NCBI RefSeq assembly: GCF_002211305.1 | Contig: NZ_LOKW01000006.1 | Location: 185,089-249,088, forward strand | Length of the DNA stretch: 64,000 nt | Source: Rhizobium sp. R634 | Lineage (GTDB): Bacteria; Pseudomonadota; Alphaproteobacteria; Rhizobiales; Rhizobiaceae | Reading direction: 5' to 3' | Shown: in pieces, positions 57,717 through 64,000 of the stretch | How the letters are laid out: each line of letters starts with the position of its first letter | Position numbering within the stretch: the first letter of the stretch is position 1 | The notes under the pieces: model-generated | Databases searched by the model: none | What the model was told of the DNA's origin: nothing | What the model saw: only the letters and a program-made list of their open reading frames with translations | Program-made: the position numbers and the translations under genes

Positions 57717-59102
57717 ATGCCTATCGATATCCTCATGCCCGCCCTCTCTCCGACGATGGAAGAAGGCACGCTGTCCAAATGGCTGAAGAAGGAAGGTGAC
57801 AAGGTCACTTCCGGCGACGTAATTGCCGAAATCGAAACCGACAAGGCGACGATGGAAGTCGAAGCCGTCGACGAAGGCGTCATCGGCAAGCTGCTGGTCG
57901 ATGCCGGAACCGAAGGCGTCAAGGTCAACACCAAGATCGCCGTGCTGCTGCAGGACGGCGAATCCGCCGCCGATATATCAGCAGCCAAGCCGGCTGCCGC
58001 AGCGGCACCCGCGGTCGCTCAGGAAGAGAAGCCGACGAATAGCGGTTCCGCCTCTGCTCCGCTTCCGGCCGAACCGAAGGCCGTCGTTCCGAACGACCCG
58101 GAAATCCCGGCCGGCACCGAGATGGTGTCGATGACTGTGCGCGAAGCGCTCCGCGACGCCATGGCCGAAGAAATGCGCGCCAGTGACGATGTCTTCGTCA
58201 TGGGCGAGGAAGTCGCCGAATATCAGGGCGCCTACAAGGTCACTCAAGGGTTGCTGCAGGAATTCGGCCCCCGCCGCGTCATCGATACGCCGATCACCGA
58301 ACACGGCTTTGCCGGCGTCGGCGTCGGTGCCGCCATGGCCGGCCTTCGCCCGATCGTCGAATTCATGACCTTCAACTTCGCCATGCAGGCGATCGACCAC
58401 ATCATCAACTCCGCCGCCAAAACGCTTTATATGTCCGGCGGCCAGATGGGCGCGCCGATCGTCTTCCGCGGCCCGAACGGCGCGGCCGCCCGCGTCGGCG
58501 CTCAGCACAGCCAGGACTATGCGGCCTGGTATAGCGCGATCCCCGGCCTGAAGGTCGTCATGCCTTATACGGCATCCGACGCCAAGGGTCTGCTGAAGGC
58601 GGCGATCCGCGATCCGAACCCGGTCATCTTCCTTGAAAACGAAATTCTCTACGGCCAGCACTTCGATGTGCCGAAGCTCGACAATTTCGTTCTGCCGATC
58701 GGCAAGGCTCGCATCCACCGTCCCGGCAAGGACGTTACCGTCGTTTCCTTCGGCATCGGCATGACATATGCGACGAAGGCAGCCGCCGAACTCGAAAAGA
58801 TCGGCATCGATGTCGAACTGATCGACCTTCGCACCATCCGCCCGATGGATCTGCCGACCGTCATCGAATCCGTGAAGAAGACCGGCCGCCTCGTCACCGT
58901 CGAGGAAGGCTATCCGCAGTCGTCCGTCGGGACCGAAATCGCCACCCGCGTCATGCAGCAGGCCTTCGATTATCTCGATGCGCCGATCCTGACGATTGCG
59001 GGCAAGGACGTGCCGATGCCTTACGCTGCCAATCTCGAAAAGCTGGCGCTTCCGAACGTCGGCGAAGTCGTCGATGCGGTGAAGGCTGTTTGCTACAAAT
59101 AA
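57717..59102 (+). CDS. pdhB: Pyruvate dehydrogenase E1 component, beta subunit with N-terminal lipoyl domain
   Basis: A 461-residue protein. Residues 1-80 are a lipoyl domain ([15 protein letters not shown], lipoyl Lys43), followed by an Ala/Pro linker (about 85-130) and the E1 beta core from [15 protein letters not shown] (about 138), with [17 protein letters not shown] and [18 protein letters not shown] lipoyl domain on E1 beta is known in alphaproteobacteria but absent from enteric or mitochondrial E1. That domain is nearly the same as that of PdhC. Confidence 0.97.
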   Translation: MPIDILMPALSPTMEEGTLSKWLKKEGDKVTSGDVIAEIETDKATMEVEAVDEGVIGKLLVDAGTEGVKVNTKIAVLLQDGESAADISAAKPAAAAAPAVAQEEKPTNSGSASAPLPAEPKAVVPNDPEIPAGTEMVSMTVREALRDAMAEEMRASDDVFVMGEEVAEYQGAYKVTQGLLQEFGPRRVIDTPITEHGFAGVGVGAAMAGLRPIVEFMTFNFAMQAIDHIINSAAKTLYMSGGQMGAPIVFRGPNGAAARVGAQHSQDYAAWYSAIPGLKVVMPYTASDAKGLLKAAIRDPNPVIFLENEILYGQHFDVPKLDNFVLPIGKARIHRPGKDVTVVSFGIGMTYATKAAAELEKIGIDVELIDLRTIRPMDLPTVIESVKKTGRLVTVEEGYPQSSVGTEIATRVMQQAFDYLDAPILTIAGKDVPMPYAANLEKLALPNVGEVVDAVKAVCYK

Positions 59103-59117
59103 GGGGAGGGTATCTCG

Positions 59118-60470
59118 ATGCCGATCAATATCACGATGCCCGCCCTCTCTCCGACCATGGAAGAAGGCAATCTGGCCAAGTGGCTGGTCAAGGAAGGCGA
59201 CACGGTCAAGTCTGGCGATGTGATCGCCGAGATCGAGACCGACAAGGCGACGATGGAAGTCGAAGCCGTCGATGAAGGTACGGTCGCCAAGCTGGTCGTT
59301 GCCGCCGGCACCGAAGGCGTCAAGGTCAATGCGCTGATCGCCATTCTCGCCGCCGACGGCGAGGATGTCGCCGCTGCCGCAAGCGGCGCGGGTTCTGCCG
59401 CTCCGGCACCGAAAGCTGAAGCTGCACCGGCTGCAAAAGCCGAAGCAGCACCGGCGAAGGCTGAGGCCGCTCCGGCTGCAGCACCGGCACCGGCCGCCGC
59501 TCCGGCATCCGTTTCCGCTGGCGGCAACCGCACCTTCTCTTCGCCGCTTGCCCGCAGGCTCGCCAAGGAAGCCGGCATCGACCTTTCGGCTGTCGCAGGC
59601 TCGGGCCCGCATGGCCGCGTCGTCAAGAGCGATGTCGAAGCCGCCGTTGCGGGCGGTGGTGCCAAGGCTGCTCCCGCCGCTGCGGCTCCGCAGGCTGCCG
59701 CTGCTCCGGCACCGGCCGCAGCGCCGAAGGGTGCTTCCGACGACGCCGTGCTCAAGCTGTTCGAGCCGGGCTCCTACGAGCTCGTGCCGCATGACGGCAT
59801 GCGCAAGACGATCGCCCGGCGGCTGGTCGAATCCAAGCAGACGATCCCGCATTTCTACGTCAGCGTCGATTGCGAGCTCGATGCTCTGATGGCGCTGCGC
59901 GCGCAGCTGAACGATGCGGCGCCGCGCAAGGACAACGCTCCGGCCTACAAGCTTTCGGTCAACGACATGGTGATCAAGGCCATGGCGCTGGCGCTGCGCG
60001 ATGTTCCCGACGCCAACGTGTCGTGGACCGACAGCAACATGGTCAAGCACAAGCACGCCGATGTCGGCGTCGCCGTCTCGATCCCCGGCGGCCTGATCAC
60101 CCCGATCATCCGCAAGGCCGAGCAGAAGACGCTGTCGGTCATCTCCAACGAGATGCGCGATCTCGGCAAGCGGGCCAAGGACCGCAAGCTGAAGCCCGAG
60201 GAATATCAGGGCGGCACCAGCTCTGTCTCCAACATGGGCATGATGGGCGTGAAGAACTTTGCCGCCGTCGTCAATCCGCCGCATGCAACGATCCTCGCGG
60301 TCGGCGCCGGCGAGCAGCGGGTCGTCGTCAAGAACGGCGAAATGGCGATCGCCACGGTGATGTCCGTCACCCTGTCGACCGACCATCGCTGCGTCGACGG
60401 TGCGCTCGGCGCCGAGCTGCTCCAGGCCTTCAAGGGCTACATCGAAAACCCGATGGGCATGCTCGTCTGA
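59118..60470 (+). CDS. pdhC: Pyruvate dehydrogenase E2, dihydrolipoamide acetyltransferase
   Basis: A 450-residue core protein of the complex. One lipoyl domain (1-80, Lys43), an Ala/Pro/Lys-rich linker, a peripheral-subunit-binding domain ([35 protein letters not shown], about 136-172 in two blocks) and the catalytic domain ending with the active-site [15 protein letters not shown]. It transfers acetyl from lipoamide to CoA. Seven-residue GGGGAGG-type ribosome site precedes the ATG. Confidence 0.97.
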   Translation: MPINITMPALSPTMEEGNLAKWLVKEGDTVKSGDVIAEIETDKATMEVEAVDEGTVAKLVVAAGTEGVKVNALIAILAADGEDVAAAASGAGSAAPAPKAEAAPAAKAEAAPAKAEAAPAAAPAPAAAPASVSAGGNRTFSSPLARRLAKEAGIDLSAVAGSGPHGRVVKSDVEAAVAGGGAKAAPAAAAPQAAAAPAPAAAPKGASDDAVLKLFEPGSYELVPHDGMRKTIARRLVESKQTIPHFYVSVDCELDALMALRAQLNDAAPRKDNAPAYKLSVNDMVIKAMALALRDVPDANVSWTDSNMVKHKHADVGVAVSIPGGLITPIIRKAEQKTLSVISNEMRDLGKRAKDRKLKPEEYQGGTSSVSNMGMMGVKNFAAVVNPPHATILAVGAGEQRVVVKNGEMAIATVMSVTLSTDHRCVDGALGAELLQAFKGYIENPMGMLV

Positions 60471-60489
60471 TAGCTCGGCGGAGGCGGAA

Positions 60490-61131
60490 ATGACCAAGAC
60501 CGTTCTTTGCTATGGCGACTCGCTGACCTGGGGTTATGACGCCGAGACGATCGGCCGTCATGAGTACAAGAATCGCTGGCCGAGCGTGCTTCAGGCAGCG
60601 CTCGGCAGCGAGGCGCGCGTCATCGCCGAAGGGCTGAACGGTCGCACGACCGCCTTCGACGATCATCTGGCCGATTGCGACCGCAACGGCGCACGCGTCC
60701 TGCCGACGATTCTGCAGACGCATGCGCCGCTCGACCTCGTCATCCTTCTGCTCGGCACCAACGACATGAAGCCGGTCGTGGCTGGTTCGGCCTTTGCCGC
60801 CTGCCAGGGCATCAGCCGCCTCGTGCGGCTGATCCGCAATCATGCCTGGCCTTTCGAGTTCGACGGGCCGGAAATCCTGATCGTGGCGCCGCCGGCGATC
60901 TGCGCGACGGGTAACGTGCCCTTCGCCGCATCCTTTCCCGGCGGCATCGAGGAATCGGCCAAGCTTGCGACACTCTATCGTGACCTTGCCGACGAACTTG
61001 GCTGCGGTTTTTTCGACGGCAACTCCGTCGCCAAGACCACGCCGATCGACGGCATTCATCTCGACGCGGAAAACACCCGTGCGCTCGGACGCGGGCTGGA
61101 ATCGATCGTCCGGATGATGCTGGGGATCTGA
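60490..61131 (+). CDS. SGNH-family hydrolase (arylesterase-like)
   Basis: A 213-residue GDSL/SGNH esterase. Block I CYGDSLTWGYD (catalytic Ser) is near residue 9, block II Gly in AEGLNGRTT, block III GTNDMKP near 95, and block V DGIHLDAENTR (Asp-His) near 190. No signal peptide, so cytoplasmic. It lies 19 bases after pdhC and ahead of a GNAT gene; a link with pyruvate dehydrogenase is not evident. Start ATG 60490 follows GGCGGA. Confidence 0.9.
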   Translation: MTKTVLCYGDSLTWGYDAETIGRHEYKNRWPSVLQAALGSEARVIAEGLNGRTTAFDDHLADCDRNGARVLPTILQTHAPLDLVILLLGTNDMKPVVAGSAFAACQGISRLVRLIRNHAWPFEFDGPEILIVAPPAICATGNVPFAASFPGGIEESAKLATLYRDLADELGCGFFDGNSVAKTTPIDGIHLDAENTRALGRGLESIVRMMLGI

Positions 61132-61133
61132 GC

Positions 61134-61715
61134 ATGGCTTCCTTCGTCGCGCTGCGGCGGGCGTCACGGCGGGATGCTTCGGAACTGGCGATCCTGGCGG
61201 ATATCGCGTCGCACGGTTTTGCCTCCTGGCTGTGGTTCGCCGATGTGGCGAATGGCGCTAGCGACACGCCGCTGGAATGCGGCAGGCGGAAAATGAGCGA
61301 GGAGGAAGCCGTCGGCGCCTGGCGGGATGCCGTCATCGCCGAGGCCTATGGCGAAGTCGCGGGCGTGGCGATCGGTCATGCGCTGGATGAGGGCATAGGC
61401 GATATCGAGGCGACGATTGCGGCGACCGAGCCGATGCTCGCCTTGCAGAAGACGGTTGTGGGAAGCTGGTTCATTGGCAGTCTCGGCGTCTATCGCCATC
61501 TGCGCGGCATCGGCATCGGGAAAAGGTTGCTGGAGGATCAGATCGAAAGGGCCGATCGTCGGCCCGTCAGCCTGATCACCGCAAGCGATAACGAAGCGGC
61601 TTTGTCGCTTTATGGAAGAAACGGATTCTTGGAGGCTGCGCGTGCGGATGCCGTGCCGCTCTTCGAAAACAGCAAGAGGCACGCGTGGGTGCTCATGACC
61701 CGCGGCGCAGCATAA
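61134..61715 (+). CDS. GNAT family N-acetyltransferase
   Basis: A 193-residue GNAT. LRRASRRDASELAILADIASHGFASW opens the fold, and the acetyl-CoA loop RHLRGIGIGKRLLEDQ lies near 125, followed by ASDNEAALSLYGRNGF. The substrate is unknown. It begins two bases after the SGNH gene stop and ends 17 bases before lpdA, so it is inside the pdh operon. Confidence 0.88.
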   Translation: MASFVALRRASRRDASELAILADIASHGFASWLWFADVANGASDTPLECGRRKMSEEEAVGAWRDAVIAEAYGEVAGVAIGHALDEGIGDIEATIAATEPMLALQKTVVGSWFIGSLGVYRHLRGIGIGKRLLEDQIERADRRPVSLITASDNEAALSLYGRNGFLEAARADAVPLFENSKRHAWVLMTRGAA

Positions 61716-61732
61716 CAAAGGGCAGGAAACAC

Positions 61733-63178
61733 ATGGCTGAATCCTACGACGTCATCATCATTGGCTCCGGTCCCGGCGGCTATGTCGCCGCCATCCGCGC
61801 CAGCCAGCTCGGCCTGAAGACGGCGATCGTCGAGCGCGAGCATATGGGCGGCATCTGCCTGAACTGGGGCTGCATCCCGACCAAGGCGCTGCTGCGCTCG
61901 GCCGAAGTGCTCGATCACGCCAATCATTTCAAGGATTTCGGCCTCGTTCTCGAAGGCACGGTCAAGCCGGACGCCAAGGCCGTCGTCGGCCGCTCGCGCG
62001 CCGTCTCCGCCCGTCTGAACGCCGGCGTCGGCTTCCTGATGAAGAAGAACAAGATCGACATCATCTGGGGCGAGGGAAAGATCACCAAGCCCGGCGAGAT
62101 CGTCGTCGGCAAGTCGTCTAAGCCGGTCGTCGAGCCGCAGCATCCGCTGCCGAAGAACGTCAAGGGCGAGGGCACCTACACCGCCAAGCACATCATCATC
62201 GCGACCGGCGCCCGCCCGCGCGCGCTGCCCGGCATCGAGCCGGACGGCAAGCTGATCTGGACCTATTTCGAGGCGCTGAAGCCCGACGCGCTGCCGAAAT
62301 CCCTGATCGTAATGGGTTCGGGCGCGATCGGCATCGAATTCGCGAGCTTCTATCGCTCGATGGGCGTCGACGTCACGGTCGTGGAAGTCATGCCGACCAT
62401 CATGCCGGTTGAGGATGCGGAAATCACCGCGATCGCCCGCAAGCAGTTGGAAAAGCGCGGCCTGAAGATCTTCACCAGCGCCAAGGTCACGAAGGTCGAG
62501 AAGGGCGCGGGCAGCATCACCGCCCATGTCGAAACGTCAGATGGCAAGGTGCAGCAGATCACCGCCGACCGGATGATTTCGGCCGTCGGCGTTCAGGGCA
62601 ACATCGAAAATCTCGGTCTCGAAGCGCTTGGCGTGAAGACCGACCGCGGCTGCGTCGTCACCGACGGTTACGGCAAGACCAATGTCGCCGGCATCTACGC
62701 GATCGGCGACGTTGCCGGCCCGCCGATGCTGGCGCACAAGGCCGAGCATGAGGGTGTGGTCTGCGTCGAAAAGATCGCCGGCCTGCCGAATGTTCATCCG
62801 ACCGACAAGGGCAAGGTTCCGGGCTGCACCTATTGCAATCCGCAGGTCGCCTCCGTCGGCCTCACCGAAGCCAAGGCCAAGGAGTTGGGCCGAGACATCC
62901 GCGTCGGCCGTTTCTCTTTCGCGGCGAACGGCAAGGCAATCGCGCTCGGCGAAGACCAGGGCATGGTGAAGGTGATCTTCGACAAGAAGACCGGTGAGCT
63001 TCTCGGCGCCCACATGGTGGGCGCTGAAGTCACCGAACTCATCCAGGGCTTCGTCGTGGCGATGAACCTGGAGACGACCGAGGAAGAACTGATGCACACC
63101 ATCTTCCCGCATCCGACCGTGTCCGAGACGATGAAGGAAGCCGTGCTCGATGCCTATGGCCGCGTGCTGAACGCTTGA
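61733..63178 (+). CDS. lpdA: Dihydrolipoyl dehydrogenase (E3)
   Basis: A 481-residue flavoprotein reoxidising dihydrolipoamide. FAD-binding IIGSGPGGYVAAIRA near residue 10, redox disulfide GGICLNWGCIPTKALL near 38-53, NAD-binding MGSGAIGIEFASFYRSMG near 195, and C-terminal HIFPHPTVSE-type active-site His-Glu (TIFPHPTVSE). A roughly 20-residue insertion near 120-145 (PVVEPQHPLPKNVKG) is typical of the pdh-linked E3 in this group. ATG 61733 follows CAGGAAA. Confidence 0.98.
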   Translation: MAESYDVIIIGSGPGGYVAAIRASQLGLKTAIVEREHMGGICLNWGCIPTKALLRSAEVLDHANHFKDFGLVLEGTVKPDAKAVVGRSRAVSARLNAGVGFLMKKNKIDIIWGEGKITKPGEIVVGKSSKPVVEPQHPLPKNVKGEGTYTAKHIIIATGARPRALPGIEPDGKLIWTYFEALKPDALPKSLIVMGSGAIGIEFASFYRSMGVDVTVVEVMPTIMPVEDAEITAIARKQLEKRGLKIFTSAKVTKVEKGAGSITAHVETSDGKVQQITADRMISAVGVQGNIENLGLEALGVKTDRGCVVTDGYGKTNVAGIYAIGDVAGPPMLAHKAEHEGVVCVEKIAGLPNVHPTDKGKVPGCTYCNPQVASVGLTEAKAKELGRDIRVGRFSFAANGKAIALGEDQGMVKVIFDKKTGELLGAHMVGAEVTELIQGFVVAMNLETTEEELMHTIFPHPTVSETMKEAVLDAYGRVLNA

Positions 63179-63233
63179 TAATTTCCGGGGCCGCCCTCTT
63201 TGTCCGGGGTGGAAAAGATGAAAGGAAATCATC

Positions 63234-63488
63234 ATGTCTATGGAGACGCAGGCGTTGCTGGTGTTTTTGCTGATTGGCCTGGTCGCGGGCTTCCTCGCTA
63301 GCCTCGTTGTCGGTGGCGGTGGTTTGATCAGATGCTTGCTCAGCGGCGTCATCGGCGCCTTCGTCGGCGGCTATCTGTTCAGTGCGCTCGGCATTTCGCT
63401 CGGCATCGACAACGCGTTGGTCGTGCAGATCATCCACGCCACCGTCGGCGCCATTATCGTGGTTCTGGTCGCAAGGGCGGTCGCTTAG
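63234..63488 (+). CDS. GlsB/YeaQ/YmgE family membrane protein
   Basis: An 84-residue protein of the transglycosylase-associated family with three hydrophobic segments and the Gly-rich turn FLASLVVGGGGLIRCLLSGVIGAFVGGYLF. These small inner-membrane proteins are linked with stress responses, but the function is unsettled. AAAGGAA precedes the ATG. A second, shorter relative follows directly. Confidence 0.88.
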   Translation: MSMETQALLVFLLIGLVAGFLASLVVGGGGLIRCLLSGVIGAFVGGYLFSALGISLGIDNALVVQIIHATVGAIIVVLVARAVA

Positions 63489-63502
63489 GGGCAAGGGCAG
63501 GT

Positions 63503-63799
63503 ATGGCAGGCGTGGGCTGGATTTCGGCAATCATCATCGGCGGGCTTGCGGGCTGGCTCGCCGGCAAGCTGATGGATGCGCGATACGGGATTTTCCTCAA
63601 CATCGTGCTCGGCATCGTCGGTTCCGTCGTCGCCACCGCGATCCTCGCCCAGTTCCATGTCCAACTGGCCGGAGGGCGTCTCGGTTATTTCGTGACGGGG
63701 TTTCCTTGGCGCCTGCCTGCTGATATTCCTTGCGCGGCTGGTGCGGCGCTAGAGACGAGGCCGCGTAGGGGCGGCGGAAAGCTGATACTGCAATGGTGA
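63503..63799 (+). pseudogene. Second GlsB/YeaQ-like protein, apparently frameshifted near its 3' end
   Basis: Starts MAGVGWISAIIIGGLAGWLA, with the family's Gly-rich membrane helices up to GRLGYFVTGF. From 63701 the frame then reads PWRLPADIPCAAG and a basic tail, which is unlike the family. If one T of TTT (63701-63703) is removed, the frame instead gives FLGACLLIFLARLVRR and stops at 63750-63752, restoring the expected third membrane helix and length (about 82 residues). So it is either a true single-base insertion or a sequence error. As written the protein is 98 residues and its end overlaps the start of lipA. Confidence 0.65.
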
Positions 63800-64000
63800 C
63801 CATTCTCGACACGATCAATCCCGACGCCAAGCGCGTGCGACATCCGGAAAAGGCGCATCGGCCGGATACGGAGGTCATGCGCAAGCCGGACTGGATCCGC
63901 GTCAAGGCGCCGACCTCGAAAGGCTATGCCGAAACGCGGGCGATCGTGAAGGAGCACAAGCTCGTCACCGTCTGCGAGGAAGCTGGCTGCCCGAATATCG
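63793..64000 (+). CDS. lipA: Lipoyl synthase, N-terminal part (runs off window)
   Basis: The first 69 residues of the radical-SAM enzyme that inserts sulfur into octanoyl groups on lipoyl domains. [24 protein letters not shown] and the start of the auxiliary iron-sulfur motif, [10 protein letters not shown] (first two Cys of the C-x4-C-x5-C site), are present; the radical-SAM CxxxCxxC lies beyond the window. The start at 63793 lies within the end of the preceding frameshifted frame. Its targets PdhB and PdhC are encoded just upstream. Confidence 0.93.

Noticed and set aside
57978..60497. An 839-codon open frame antisense to pdhB and pdhC
   Set aside because: It lies wholly opposite well-identified genes, its translation matches no family, and it is rich in Arg, Asp, Gly and His in the manner of antisense frames in high-GC DNA. 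No ribosome site supports it.

Overview
The window is a 64 kb stretch of alphaproteobacterial chromosome, most probably from the genus Rhizobium (R. etli/leguminosarum type). The evidence is the complete aapJQMP general amino-acid transporter, the block rpsB-tsf-pyrH-frr-uppS-cdsA-rseP-bamA-lpxD-fabZ-lpxA-lpxI-lpxB-gltA, the kdsA-eno-ftsB-pdhABC-lpdA-lipA order, an alphaproteobacterial LexA box (GTTC-N7-GTTC), and high-GC codon use that produces long antisense open frames. The species call is inference. No prophage, insertion sequence, CRISPR array or plasmid function was seen.

Layout. 1-5.6 kb (minus strand): the proximal part of a surface-glycan operon. It starts with a UDP-glucuronate-decarboxylase-like enzyme, then a family 2 glycosyltransferase, then a 999-residue protein joining a glycosyltransferase, a NodS-like methyltransferase and a NodB-like deacetylase, and then another glycosyltransferase cut by the window edge. 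6-16.5 kb: a mixed region with recJ, three tRNA-Glu genes, an M15-type murein peptidase lipoprotein, gloA, a double cold-shock-domain protein, a DUF192 protein, tRNA-Pro, an NDUFS4-like complex I subunit and tRNA-Arg. Downstream of tRNA-Arg lies a short patch of exported proteins of unknown function. 16.6-20.9 kb: aapJQMP. 21-26.8 kb: metC, an FAD monooxygenase, a CHCC zinc-finger (NDUFS6-like) protein, an alpha/beta hydrolase, cysE, DUF3126 and a phasin with candidate PhaR sites. 27-30 kb: clpS-clpA. 30-34.4 kb: an AAC(6')-like acetyltransferase, a ridA-GDPD-FemAB-like-HIT gene run, and eipB.

34.7-49.3 kb is the conserved translation, phospholipid, outer-membrane and lipid A block. Ribosomal protein S2, EF-Ts, UMP kinase and ribosome recycling factor are followed by undecaprenyl-PP synthase, CDP-diglyceride synthase, the RseP protease and BamA. 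The Raetz-pathway genes lpxD-fabZ-lpxA-lpxI-lpxB are tightly overlapped, and gltA is convergent behind a shared terminator. 49.5-56 kb: comEC and lexA (tail-to-tail overlapping), a VOC protein overlapping kdsA (Kdo synthesis), and eno. 56-64 kb: ftsB, then pdhA-pdhB-pdhC (PdhB carries its own lipoyl domain), a small esterase and a GNAT, lpdA, two GlsB-like membrane proteins (the second looks frameshifted), and the start of lipA, whose product makes the lipoyl groups that PdhB and PdhC need.

Most genes belong to well-known families. The least ordinary items are the three-activity GT/NodS-like/NodB-like fusion, the 14-residue Gly-rich repeat protein, the unknown exported proteins next to tRNA-Arg, the apparent frameshift in the second GlsB-like gene, and several unassigned palindromes and hairpins.
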